Shown piece after piece: positions 35,296-45,303 of a stretch of 64,000 nucleotides of DNA (position 1 is the stretch's first letter; every line of letters starts with the position of its first letter). The translations under genes and the position numbers were made by a program. Below the pieces are notes generated by a model. It ran no database searches. It saw only the letters and a list, made by a program, of their open reading frames with translations, and was not told the origin of the DNA. The DNA lies in NCBI RefSeq assembly GCF_000203815.1, contig NW_004457711.1, positions 248,001-312,000 on the forward strand, read 5' to 3'. This stretch comes from Cavenderia fasciculata (lineage: Eukaryota; Evosea; Eumycetozoa; Acytosteliales; Cavenderiaceae).

Positions 35296-35762
35296 TACTT
35301 CTTCTTTGGATGCTTGTTTAATTTTACTCTGTTCTAATTATTTATTACAACAAAAAAAATATTTGCTCAAATATTTCAACAAACAAAATTACTAGTGGTT
35401 TTAATTAAATAGAAAAGGGTTTTTTCTTAATTGGAAAGGGTGCAGATGTCAATACTCTGAATTAATATTCTTCTTTTTAATGCTGGGTGGTTTGAGGGGG
35501 GTTTTCAAGATAAGAAGGAAGAATATACCAGATGGTTAATAAATCAACTTTCAACCCTCTATTTTTCTGTATGATTCCTCTCATCCAAACCTCTATCTTT
35601 TTTTCGTTGTTCCGCCAATACCTCACAACAACCACAAGTATGCTGATCACACCATCACATCAATATTAATAAACAAAAAGAATTTAAATGTTTGTAATTA
35701 TGATCTTTCTTTAGTTCCCTCCAAACCTCAAAATATAGTCTTACTATACTTTGGTTTCTATT
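35296..35762. other. Shared head-to-head promoter of the protease paralogues
   Basis: A 467-base divergent spacer between two related genes. It contains A/T runs (35349-35358) and a G-rich patch GGTGGTTTGAGGGGGG near 35484-35500. No further gene is evident. Confidence 0.5.
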
Positions 35763-36567
35763 ATGTTGTCTCAACAACAAGAAGTGGATAACCTTTGTAA
35801 ATATTTTCTCTTTAATCTCATCTGTATTGCTCTAATATTTTTTCATTCTTTCCATAAGCTCAGCTTTAGATCAGCAATTAAAACAGAGAACAGTATTTAT
35901 CAAGATGACAACTCAGAAATGTGCGTATGGATATGGTACTGGTATTCTAATTGGAAAGAAATATGTCATCACAGTCAAGCATGTAGCTATGCCAGCAGAT
36001 TTTATCAAAAACCAAAACTCGATTCCAGTATTTCAGGACAAGACACCAGTATCTTATTATATTGGCCTCAACCACCCAACCACAAGATGGGCAATGGCCC
36101 GACTTTTGGGTCTCTCCAACGATCACGACTTGGCATTATTGGAAATCATTGACAATGATGTCCCTGATCTCTCAATTTTGTCAACTCCATTGTTGGGAGA
36201 GGTTTGTGAAACCCAGGATGTATTGACCCGTAGTTTCCCTAGAAATATTCTTTCGGTTTCGGGAACATATCTTATGAATCCGGGTCTCCCTACCATTCCA
36301 ACTCCCATCCAATGTACAAAGAGGGGATATATCTCATGCTGTGACAGTGGTAGAGGCATCCTTCAAATTGACTTATCGGCAGAAAAAGGATACTCTGGGA
36401 CCGGTGTAATAACAACAACAGGTAAACCATGTGGAGTTATCTTTGGTGGATCCGATTCCAATATTATGGACGCGCTGTGCGAATCTTACAACAAATTTAT
36501 TCCCTTTGTCAATAATACATTGAAGCAATCAATTCCTCCTTTGGAACAGATTTGGCCCGAATTGTAA
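35763..36567 (+). CDS. Trypsin-fold serine protease-like protein
   Basis: Exon 1 35763-35796 (MLSQQQEVDNL) and exon 2 35864-36567 give 245 residues. It is a close paralogue of the neighbouring minus-strand gene. The intron ends at the same codon (SLDQQLKQRTVFIKMTTQK against ALEQDLKKRTVFIKMTTQK), but there is no SAM domain. The putative triad is H51 (VITVKHVA), D100 (NDHDLALLEI) and S189 (KGYSGTGVITTTGKPCGV). The last corresponds to GxSGG of trypsin/HtrA folds, though with Gly-Thr-Gly rather than Gly-Gly after the Ser. There is no signal peptide, so it is probably cytosolic or nuclear. Substrate is unknown. The domain resembles the trypsin-like peptidase_2 group more than classical trypsins. 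Confidence 0.85.
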
Positions 36568-36689
36568 TGGTCTCCTTTTCACTAATAAATTAAATCAGTT
36601 GTTTATTTTAATATTTCGATGTTGTTCCTTTATACTTGTCATTCTCTATTTAAATGTTGATTGTTTATAAAAGGTGCTGTTGTTGTTCT

Positions 36690-36885
36690 AATCACAAAGA
36701 AGTAGTATCTTTTTAGGCAAGGTCTTGCCTGAGATTATGCATGTCGCCACCTGACTTTATATATATATGTGTTGGAGTGATAGAGGTGGTTACTATTGTT
36801 GTTTTCGGGTTGGGCAAAGATCCTTTCCATTTTGTTAGGTCATCTGTCTGTCCAACCAAACACACACACACAGATAGAATTCGGC
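36690..36885. repeat. Duplicated intergenic element, copy B
   Basis: This is the partner of 33440-33700. It contains a perfect 7-bp hairpin AGGCAAG-GT-CTTGCCT (36715-36730) immediately 5' of the shared GAGATTATGCATGTCGC block. In copy A the same place has only CAAG/CTTG. An ATAT run (36762-36769) and a CACACA run (36862-36871) are copy-specific. Confidence 0.7.
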
Positions 36886-38240
36886 TTACTGATTCGAGTT
36901 GATATTTTGGAAAGCATTGTTGTAAAGTTGATCAAATCGTGATTGATTCAAACATTCACCAATAAACACCAACTTGTTTATACGTTCTTCATTTGGCAAC
37001 CACTTGATATCGGATTGGAGGATTTCAAATGTTTCATAAACACCTTGAAGAATGTGTTTGTATTCGTTTCCATCGATCGAGATAAGACCCTTGCATCTAA
37101 AAACCTTGTCTTGGTACTCGCTCCAAACAATCGATCCGATCCATCTGTTCATATCGGTCAAACCAACCGACCCACTCTTTTCAACACAGATTGTGTTGAT
37201 GCGATTCGAATGCACGCTCTCACTGCCATGTTGGTGGTTGTGGTGTTGGTGCTCTTGATCAGAACAAGAGGAATCAGAGCATACACCAGATGCAGCAGCA
37301 GCCTTGTAGTTTTTAATGATATCGACGTTTGGTTTGTACTGTTGGATCGAGAGAACCTTGTCCAAATCAACCACCGACTTTTGCGTTACAAAGATCGTTG
37401 CCAAAGGATTAATATCCTGTACCTTGGCTCTGACACGTTGTATTTGTTGCTCATCGACCAAATCAACCTTGTTTAATAGAATCACATCGGCAAATGCAAT
37501 TTGTCTCTCTGCCTCTGTCTCCTTTAATGGAGGAGGTTCTGAACCACCACCTTCCTCCTCCCCCCCATCCTCCTCTACCACAACAGCGCTGGTCTGTTGT
37601 TTAATTCTATTTCTCTCTCCTTGTTCGATTTGTTTTAATATATTCTTTGAATCGACCAATGTTATAATACTATCTAGATAGATTGGTGACTCTAATCCTT
37701 CATCAACCCATAAAGATGATGATATTTGTCCTGGGTCTCCCTAAAATAAAAATAACAATATTATTAATATCATCCCAACATTATATAAAACATATTCTTT
37801 TCTTTTCTTTTCTTTTCTTTTGTTTTGAATACAAACCATTCCAGTAGATTCAATTAAAATATAATCAAATGATCTCTTTGACAACATGTTTTCGATGGAT
37901 TGGATAAAGTCGTCCTTGACAGTACAACAAATACATCCATTTGGGAACTCTAACCATTCAGACACCTTTGAACCATCTTCACCTACAATCATTGCAGTCT
38001 CTATCCCAATACCTTGACCAAATTCATTTTGAATGACTGCAATCTTTTTCCCATGATTCTCTGTTAAAATGTAATTTAAAAAGGTTGTCTATAATCAATC
38101 AATTAATTAATAACGATGAACTTTGAAAATGAATCATAATACTCTTGAAATCTAGAAGAGTGTTTGTTACCTACTTTACCTGACCCCAAGAACCCTGAAA
38201 TCAAAGTAACTGGTGTTTTCCTATTCTCTTCTCCTGACAT
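36886..38240 (-). CDS. cbwd: CBWD/ZNG1 zinc metallochaperone GTPase (COG0523)
   Basis: Exons 38240-38175, 38088-37837 and 37740-36886, all phase 0, give 390 residues. ZNG1/CBWD proteins load zinc onto client enzymes such as methionine aminopeptidase, using GTP. The P-loop GFLGSGKTT is split by intron 1 after GSGK. The metal motif is NGCICC (C74, C76, C77), with ESTGM, ILLNKVDLV (NKxD guanine motif) and a His-rich stretch DQEHQHHNHQHG typical of the family. The C-terminal CobW_C domain has VFRCKGLISIDG and LVFIGECLNQ. Between the GTPase motifs sits an acidic Glu/Gly insertion. Intron 2 uses an unusual GTTTGT donor and holds a CTTTT tandem repeat (about 37797-37820). Confidence 0.95.
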
Positions 38241-38504
38241 TATTATTATTTATAATATACAATTATATATTGTGTATATGTATGTATATGTACATTGAAT
38301 GAATGAATGAAAAAAAAAAAAGACGAATGATTCAACCAAATTTGCATTATCGAACAAACACACAACATTCATTTTAATATAATTAAATGTTTCGTGGGTT
38401 TTAATAATATTATTATTATTCATGCAAAAGGAAGGATATTTTAATATAAATAAATTTATCGATCGTATAGAATATTGCCATGCATAGAGTACAATATAAA
38501 ATAA

Positions 38505-38540
<36 letters not shown>

Positions 38541-38618
38541 TGTTATAATTATTATATTGTATTTTTTTTTTAATGTATATATATTTTTTATTATTTTAAT
38601 TAAAAATCCAACAATTGT
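38241..38618. other. Intergenic spacer with ATT microsatellite
   Basis: The cbwd promoter and the NAC beta 3' flank. An (ATT)n run lies at about 38506-38540, and A and T runs at 38310-38321 and 38562-38571. No gene is seen. Confidence 0.6.
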
Positions 38619-39050
38619 TTAGTTGTCAAAGTTTCCAACCAAGTTTGGGACGTCGTCAGATTCTGGGATGGCACCCTTTGAGGCCATTTGTTGGGCGAGT
38701 CTGGTGAGGTTAGCAATGTTGTCGGAACCGAGGTGAGCAATGATACCTGGGAGGAGTTCTTGGAGAGACTTGGTTTCAGCCTTACCAGAGACGACAAAGG
38801 TGTCACGAGCAGCTTGGACCTTTGGGTTGGCGATGTGGATGATGTTACCGTCAGCCTTGAAGAGGTTGACTTCTTCAATACCTTGGATTGGTCTGACACC
38901 GAGTCTGTTGAGCTTGTCTTGCAACTTCTTGTCGTCGACGTTGGTGGTAGACTTGGTGACTGGCTTCTTTCTACGGACTGAACCTGGACCACCAGTACGG
39001 ACTGATGATTGCAACTTGCTTAACAATTCTTGGTTAACACCGGAATTCAT
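38619..39050 (-). CDS. nacB: Nascent polypeptide-associated complex subunit beta (BTF3)
   Basis: A single coding exon of 143 residues. NAC beta binds the ribosome near the exit tunnel with NAC alpha and shields nascent chains. The N-terminus MNSGVNQELLSKLQ with SVRRKKPVTK is the ribosome-binding element (RRKKP in place of the usual RRKKK). The NAC domain follows: DDKKLQDKLNRLGVRPIQGI, EVNLFKADGNIIHIANPKVQ and TFVVSGKAETKSLQELLPGI. The C-terminus ends in a polar tail VPNLVGNFDN, also usual for BTF3. It is strongly conserved and its codon choice is biased, as expected for a highly expressed gene. Confidence 0.97.
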   Translation of the reverse strand: MNSGVNQELLSKLQSSVRTGGPGSVRRKKPVTKSTTNVDDKKLQDKLNRLGVRPIQGIEEVNLFKADGNIIHIANPKVQAARDTFVVSGKAETKSLQELLPGIIAHLGSDNIANLTRLAQQMASKGAIPESDDVPNLVGNFDN

Positions 39051-40419
39051 TTTCTAACAAAAAAAAAAAAAGAGGAAATTAAAGATTAACAAAATTTTGT
39101 CCAATTGTAACAGAAAAGGATAAAGTAAGAGTGAGACTGGTTACTAGTCGATAACAATGCATATAGTATAATCTCTGTAGTTCTATCTCGTAGACAGATG
39201 GATGGATGGATGAATGAATGGGTGGGTGACGCTGGATTGGGTGACATGACAATTGTGTTCATGTGACAATGAATGGTTGATTGATTGATTGGTTGTATAC
39301 GAGTTGATTATAGATTAATTTATAGGTGTGATCTACTCGACTCTACTCTGTTGTGTTGATATACAAAGTCAAGTATATTCTATCGTTGGTATCAATCAAC
39401 ATCACAGATCGCGATCTTTTCAATTGTCATGTGATTTCATTGTAAGTGGGTGTTGGATGTTTGTGGTGGGGGAAGTGGGAAGGGTCGTCCTTTGCCAACA
39501 TCCAATTCTCGATATGTTCCAACAAATATGTTATCATTGTGCATTGTCCAATTAACTAATCTTTGTTCATGTTTTAATCTGTTGTCTTGCTGTCAGCTGT
39601 TCACCATCATCCTGTCATTGATAATACTACTACTAAGCATTGTCTCGTTTTAAACTATAACCAATCTAGTCTCTTTCTTCTCTTCTCCTTCTCCTTCTCT
39701 TCTCTTCTCTACCTACTTATATTCTAATTTCTACACAAACTAAAGAGAAAAAAAAAGAGACAAATAAAGCGCACCTAAAAACAGCTGGGCAGAAAAAAAA
39801 TTAAAAAATCGAAAAAAAAAGGACAGAGTGAGGTTCTTCGTCCCAAAGGTTTGAAAAAAAAAGCCCTATCCCAGCCTGCCTTACTTATACATTGACATTA
39901 TCATTATCTGTCTGTTCAGATAGAGATAAATTAATTTATAATATATTAATACAATAATTTTTATGTTTAAACTAAAATCTCATATAAATGTTAAAAAACT
40001 ATAAAGATAATGAATAATGATATGATTGTATTCATATCATTTTGTATGTTCGATTGAGATAATCGAGTTCTCAAGACAGCAGAGGGGCGAGGAGGGACAA
40101 AATATATTACCGATACATTAACATCTGCCCGAACGAATATAGATATAATATTATACACACAGACACACAAAACGTCACCAATAAAAAAAAAAAAAAAAGA
40201 TTCTGTAAACTTTTAACACTCGGCAGCTTCATTATTATTTTATTTTATTTTATTTATTTTCTTTTTTTTTTTTTTTTGAAATTGAAAGTTAAGGCAGAGA
40301 GAAGACTTGTTGTGAATCACCATCAGTCGAAATTGAAGTGTAGTTAGTTGGACAATTGTAGTTAATAAGAGAGCAAGCAAGCAGTCGATCGATCAACAGC
40401 ATAATCATACATAATAATA
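39051..40419. other. 1.4-kb divergent promoter region
   Basis: A head-to-head spacer between nacB and bkdC. It has many A runs (39059-39071, 39747-39757, 39796-39825, 40186-40198), a CTTCTCTTCTCCTTCTCCTTC pyrimidine tract near 39677-39710 and T runs near 40262-40278. No coding frame looks real; the plus-strand frames at 39328-39653 have no homologous look. Confidence 0.5.
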
Positions 40420-42107
40420 ATGTCAATGTCTTCACTCCCAAAACAACTCATCAACAACTCTAGCAAACATGCAAAGACATTGTTCAAGAACAAGAGATCA
40501 GGTGTAGTTGCTTCTACTACTACTACCCGTAGTTTCACTACCTCTTCTTCTTCCGCTTTCACATATGTTGCCAATAATGTATGTGTCTATCGAGCATAAC
40601 AACATGATGATTGTATTAACAAACTTTTGAATCAATTCAACTTTATAGAATACTACTACTACTACTACTGGTTTAATGACATCAAATACTAGTTTATTCA
40701 ACTCTTCATTGGTTTCAATCAACACTGTCAAGAAGAACTATTCTTCTAGTACTGGAGGCAAGGTCATTCAATTCAACTTGGCCGATATTGGTGAAGGTAT
40801 TGCAGAGTGTGAAGTACTCAAATGGCACTACAAGGTTGGTGACAGTATCAAGGAATTCGATCAATTGTGTGAAGTTCAAAGTGATAAAGCTACCGTAGAG
40901 GTATGATTCATTCAGAATGATTGATTTGGTTGATTTGATTGATATTGATTATAGTCTTTTTAATTTATATATTTAGATTACAAGTAGATACGATGGTGTC
41001 ATTACAAAGTTATATTATAAGGTTGGTGAAATGGCCAAGGTTGGAACACCATTGATTGATATTAGAGTAGAAGGTGAGGAAGAGTCTGCTGCACCAACTG
41101 CTGCCGCCGCTGCCCCATCTAAATCAACCACATCTACTACTACTTCACAATCTTCAACTATAAACAATCATCATGAAAATGACAAGGTATTGGCAACACC
41201 AGCCGTTAGAAATTTGGCAAAGGTTAATAATATCAATCTAAAGAATGTACAAGGTAATGGTAGAGACGGACGTGTCTTGAAGGAAGACATTGTCTCTTTT
41301 ATTCAAAATGGTGGTCAATCTGCTCAAGTTGCTGCTGCTCCAGCTGCTCCAGTTGTTTCAGCTGCCGCACCAATTATTGCTGCTGCTGCTCCAACAGGTA
41401 GCAAACCAGAGACACGTGTACCAATTACAGGTATTAAAAAGGTGATGGTCAAGACTATGAACGCTGCAGCTTTGGTACCACACTTTGGATACTGCGAGGA
41501 ATATATTATGGACGGTTTGATGTTGCTGCGTGCACAACTCAAGCCAATTGCCGAACAACGTAATATCAAGTTATCGTATTTACCATTCCTCATAAAGGCA
41601 ACTTCACTTGCACTCAACAAGTTCCCAGTCCTCAATGCAAGCATGTCACCAAGTGAGACTGAAGTCATCATCAAGCACTACCACAACATTGGTGTAGCTA
41701 TGGATACTCCACAAGGACTACTCGTTCCAAATATTAAAAATGTTGAAAGCAAGTCCATCTTTGAGATTGCACAAGAACTTAACCGTCTCCAAAAGGATGG
41801 TTTGGCAGGCAAGCTCACACCAGCCGATATGTCAGGTGGCACATTCTCGCTATCCAACATTGGCACTATTGGCGGTACCTACGCCTCACCCGTCCTTCTC
41901 CTCCCCGAAGTTGCCATTGGCGCCATCGGCAAGATCCAAAAGCTCCCACGATTCGATCGTCAAGGACAAGTCGTCCCCGTCAACATAATGCAAATCTCAT
42001 GGTCTGCCGATCACCGTGTCATTGACGGTGCTACCATGGCCAACTTTTCAAACCTTCTCAAATCATACATTGAAACTCCAAACACTATGATTCTCGATAC
42101 TAAATAA
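40420..42107 (+). CDS. bkdC: Branched-chain alpha-keto acid dehydrogenase E2 (dihydrolipoyl transacylase), mitochondrial
   Basis: Phase-0 exons 40420-40578, 40649-40900 and 40977-42107 give 513 residues. E2 is the acyl-transferring core of the complex that oxidises the keto acids of Leu, Ile and Val. The N-terminus is basic and Ser/Thr-rich, a mitochondrial presequence. The lipoyl domain has the lipoylated Lys at K133 in SDKATVE and starts VIQFNLADIGEGIAECEV, the BCKDH form. An E1/E3-binding domain follows (VLATPAVRNLAKVNNI, GNGRDGRVLKEDI) after an Ala/Pro/Thr linker. The catalytic domain has the motif SADHRVIDGA (H483, D487). The motif GIAECEV and overall domain number (one lipoyl) separate it from pyruvate and 2-oxoglutarate E2. 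Confidence 0.95.
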
Positions 42108-42509
42108 ACAAAAATAAAACAATTAAAATAAACATAAATAATAATAAATAATATTAACTAGCTTATTAATATTAATAACCTCTCCTCCTCTTTCTGGAAA
42201 CCAAACCAAACCAAACTTGAGTATTTAAAATGGGTGAGGAAAAAAATTTTAAAAAAAAATTAATGAGCTCAATCACTCATCAGTCGAGTGAATGATCGTC
42301 TGCAATGATCTTTTACTCATACTCTTAATTAATCATTCGTTCATATATAGTAGTAGAAAAGGATAGAATGTTGACCTTTTTAAGGTGGGTAGACAGCAGC
42401 AGGCAGTAGATGATGATGAAGATGATTAAGAAGATGATGAAGATGATGATTACTAATATATCGATCGTACTATTGTAGTAAACCAAAATGTGTATCATCG
42501 TCAGGATCG
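42108..42509. other. Intergenic spacer
   Basis: A 402-base AT-rich spacer with GATGATGAAGATGATTAAGAAG-type repeats at about 42410-42450. The sequence AATGAGCTCAATCACTCATCAG at about 42262-42283 has a weak dyad. No gene is seen. Confidence 0.5.
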
Positions 42510-43173
42510 ATGATTTCAATGTTTAGTAGAATGACATTGATCAATGAATCACAATCGATATATAACAGCAACAACAGCATCAACAGATCATACTCTACAG
42601 GTGCACAAAAGGAAAATAAGAAAGTAGCAATCATTTTAACAAAGAGTGTACCGGGTATTGGACAAATCGGTCAAGAAATGTCTGTTGCCAAGGGATATGC
42701 TAGAAATTACTTCTTTATGAAGGGTTTGGCTGTATTTGCAACTCATGAATCTAGAAAGCAATTTGAACAATTTGCAAGAGTAAATATATAACAAAGAGAG
42801 GAGAGAGAAACAAAAGAGACAATAGATGATGATTAACAAACAACTTGTTTCATTTGTTATTATTATGATTCTATAGAATATCAACTATGAAGAATTACAA
42901 GTAGACAAGGTATTACAAAAGACAGTTAAAAAGATCAAAAAGGTACAATCTATATTATTGATGAGAACTGCCAACGATGAAGGTTCACCAACTGTCAACA
43001 TCAACGAATCAAATATTGCATATAGTCTCAAGCGTAGAAACGGATTGACAATCGATCCAAAAGACATTAGATTGACATCACCAATCGAAGGCTTTGGAAA
43101 CTATCAAGCTTTTGTTACTGTTGGAAAGAATCAAGTACCATTAACCGTTAGATTCCAATCAATGACTAAATAA
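42510..43173 (+). CDS. mrpl9: Mitochondrial ribosomal protein bL9m
   Basis: Exons 42510-42779 and 42877-43173 give 188 residues. An N-terminal presequence (Asn/Ser-rich, ending RSYSTGAQK) is followed by the bL9 N-domain signature KVAIILTKSVPGIGQIGQEM, then VAKGYARNYFFMKGLAVFA, where bacterial bL9 has GYARNYLIPKGLA. The C-terminal domain contains LKRRNGLTIDPKDIRL and GKNQVPLTVRF. It belongs to the large subunit of the mitoribosome. An alternative start at 42519 (second Met) is possible; I take the first ATG. Confidence 0.93.
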
Positions 43174-43729
43174 AACTAATAATAATAATAATAATATAAA
43201 AGTAATAATAATCAAAATCAAAAGATAGGTGGAGAACTTCACCTTTGACGTCGATCAATCAAGTTCCAAGAATATCAAATACTCGCTAGATTGAGATGGA
43301 TGTCTTTCCACAACCGCCATTTTAAGGATCAATTATTTTCGACCAAACGATGTTGTAGGTATCGCGCGTCAATGGGTTTTCAGACACTTAAGAAGAACTC
43401 CGCTTGTGTCTGCCCAGACTTTGAGCACACATGCGCGTCTTGACATTTCGTGAGATAACTCAACAAGCCACGAACCACACGGCGCAGATCGAACAAATAT
43501 CAGATATTTATTCGTATTTGTTTTAAATTTCTTTGCCCGCGAGAAATGACTCTCAATGAACCACCGCTCCATTGATCAAGGGGTCATCGTCGCCTTTATT
43601 TAAATGAGTTCATAGGTGGTCACAATAATTACTTTATTTTATTTGTATATACAAACAAAATCACATTCATTTAATTGAAAGTCGAGTAAAGTAACCAACA
43701 ACAACCAACAACAACAACAACAGAACATC
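43174..43729. other. GC-richer intergenic island, candidate structural RNA region
   Basis: Between two ordinary AT-rich flanks, about 43225-43620 is clearly richer in G and C and free of homopolymer runs. It contains dyads such as AGGTG-GAGAACTT-CACCT (43227-43244) and CG-rich words (GCGCGTC, CGCGAG, CACACGGCGCAG). One minus-strand frame (43572-43369) stays open for 67 codons, but its sequence resembles no protein I know. It may be a non-coding RNA gene or old coding DNA. Confidence 0.35.
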
Positions 43730-43962
43730 ATGTCACGTTTACAACCAGGAGGAGCAGGAGGCTTTACAAAGCCTAAACCATTCATTCCACCACCACCATC
43801 CCCAGCACCACCCAAAGGAAATAGTATGAATGAAATAATGAAGGACGAGGACTCTTAAGAACACTCTACTTTGTCTTGTTTGACTATACTAATGAATCCT
43901 TCTCTTTTTTTTTGTTTGTTGTCACCTATATAGTATTTACACTTGGTGGATTGGATCCATAA
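43730..43962 (+). CDS. Tiny Pro-rich protein, 40 residues, two exons
   Basis: Exon 1 43730-43823 encodes MSRLQPGGAGGFTKPKPFIP, then PPPSPAPPKGN. Intron 43824-43933 has good GTATGA and TATATAG ends. Exon 2 43934-43962 adds IFTLGGLDP and a stop. The start has a strong A-rich dictyostelid Kozak context (AGAACATCATG, preceded by CAA repeats). A short protein with a conserved-looking C-terminal GGLDP and Pro-rich body is plausible as a small adaptor or complex subunit, but I do not recognise it. Without splicing, the frame ends in a different 14-residue tail. Confidence 0.6.
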
Positions 43963-44358
43963 ACAATATGAATCAAAATAGATCTAATCTATTTATCCAC
44001 ATCATCTAAACAAAACACCAGTACAATAATAATAATAATAATAATAAACCAACTTGTGTATGATGTGCGATCACTACTACTTTATACATTTATATTCATC
44101 TTCCTTGGTTTGGTTTGGGGTTTGGTTGGAAAAAAAAAAGATAAATATGGTACCTCTTGGTCATATTTATCAATTATGAAATTTATTCATCCGAATATAT
44201 ATATGTACATATATGGATGGAATGAATGGAGATTGAATAATGGTTCTATTCATCTATTCATCTATCTATCTATTCATCCAAAATATACATATAATATTAA
44301 TAATAATATTATTATTATTTCTAAATAATAATAATAATAATGTTTTGGGTTATTATAA
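43963..44358. other. Intergenic spacer
   Basis: A convergent 3' spacer of about 400 bases with ATA/AAT repeats (44023-44045, 44296-44341) and CTATTCAT repeats (44245-44278). No gene is seen. Confidence 0.5.
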
Positions 44359-45303
44359 TTATTTCTTTAGAATGATTGATAAAAATTCGAAACCTCTTGG
44401 AAGGTAGTTGCCTAGGTGCCAGTTACCACGAGACATTTCTCTTGTTAGAATCTCTGGGATATGGTCAGTGTCGATATGGAAATTGGTGTCGATGTAGTAG
44501 AGATGGTTGGGTGTCGTCGGGACAATTGGTGCCTTTACAATATATGGTACACCACAGTGTTGCATGATATTGGAGTGTCGTAGGTTATGTTGGGCATCGG
44601 TTTTAGAGTTGGTAGCTCGTTCCAATGACTTTATAGCGTATGGGTTGCAACTTGCAATACCTGCCATTTGCCAATCCAACTTGTCGAGTGAGTGTTTGAG
44701 CATTGACTTTGCAATACCCTTTTGTCGGTGTTCTCGTGAAACCAACAATTGTGATATCCAAATTGCTTCTACTTGAGCTGACGATGCAGTATTACCAGTA
44801 CCAGCAGAAGGAACTGAAAACCTTCTAAATAGAGCTTGTCCCAAATGATTACCTTTGTGACAAGTGGCAATAACAGCACCACAATTCTCGTCGAATAGAT
44901 ACCATTGTCGTAGTCTGGCTGGTGTCAACTTTGTATTCTTTCCAGTGGCTGTCCAAACCCCATATTCTGTAAAGAGTCCAGCCAGCTTTTCATAATGTTC
45001 TTCAGTCATATGTTTTTGAAGTACAAGATTGTATTTTATATCTTTTGTCATAGTAGTTGTTTCGTCGGGATAATATTCATCTTGAATATTATTATTAAAA
45101 CTACTTTCGGATGCTGAATGGTTACAGTTATTATTATTATTATTATTATTCGGTGTTTTAGATTTTACATTATTATTGGTATTATTATTATTTGTATTGT
45201 TATATAGTTGTTTAGTTTCATTTATTATTGATGCAGCTACTGCAGCTGGAGCGGCTGTACTTCCATTGCTACCAATATTGGTCATATCGATTTCAACTGC
45301 CAT
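44359..45303 (-). CDS. GNAT-family N-acetyltransferase
   Basis: A single exon of 314 residues, starting at MAVEIDMTNIGSNGS; the open frame extends upstream but lies in AT-rich leader sequence. A long Asn-rich N-terminal region precedes the domain. GNAT motif A is VEAIWISQLLVSREHRQKGIAKSML (the Q/RxxGxG/A acetyl-CoA loop is RQKGIA). It follows CGAVIATCHKGNHLGQALF and precedes KLDWQMAGIASCNPYAIKSLERA, where the Asn/Tyr pair of motif B is expected. The C-terminal extension of about 110 residues (HNLRHSNIMQHCGVPYIVKA onward) is not part of a standard GNAT and resembles that of Ard1-unrelated dictyostelid/fungal GNATs. Substrate is unknown. Confidence 0.85.
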   Translation of the reverse strand: MAVEIDMTNIGSNGSTAAPAAVAASIINETKQLYNNTNNNNTNNNVKSKTPNNNNNNNNCNHSASESSFNNNIQDEYYPDETTTMTKDIKYNLVLQKHMTEEHYEKLAGLFTEYGVWTATGKNTKLTPARLRQWYLFDENCGAVIATCHKGNHLGQALFRRFSVPSAGTGNTASSAQVEAIWISQLLVSREHRQKGIAKSMLKHSLDKLDWQMAGIASCNPYAIKSLERATNSKTDAQHNLRHSNIMQHCGVPYIVKAPIVPTTPNHLYYIDTNFHIDTDHIPEILTREMSRGNWHLGNYLPRGFEFLSIILKK

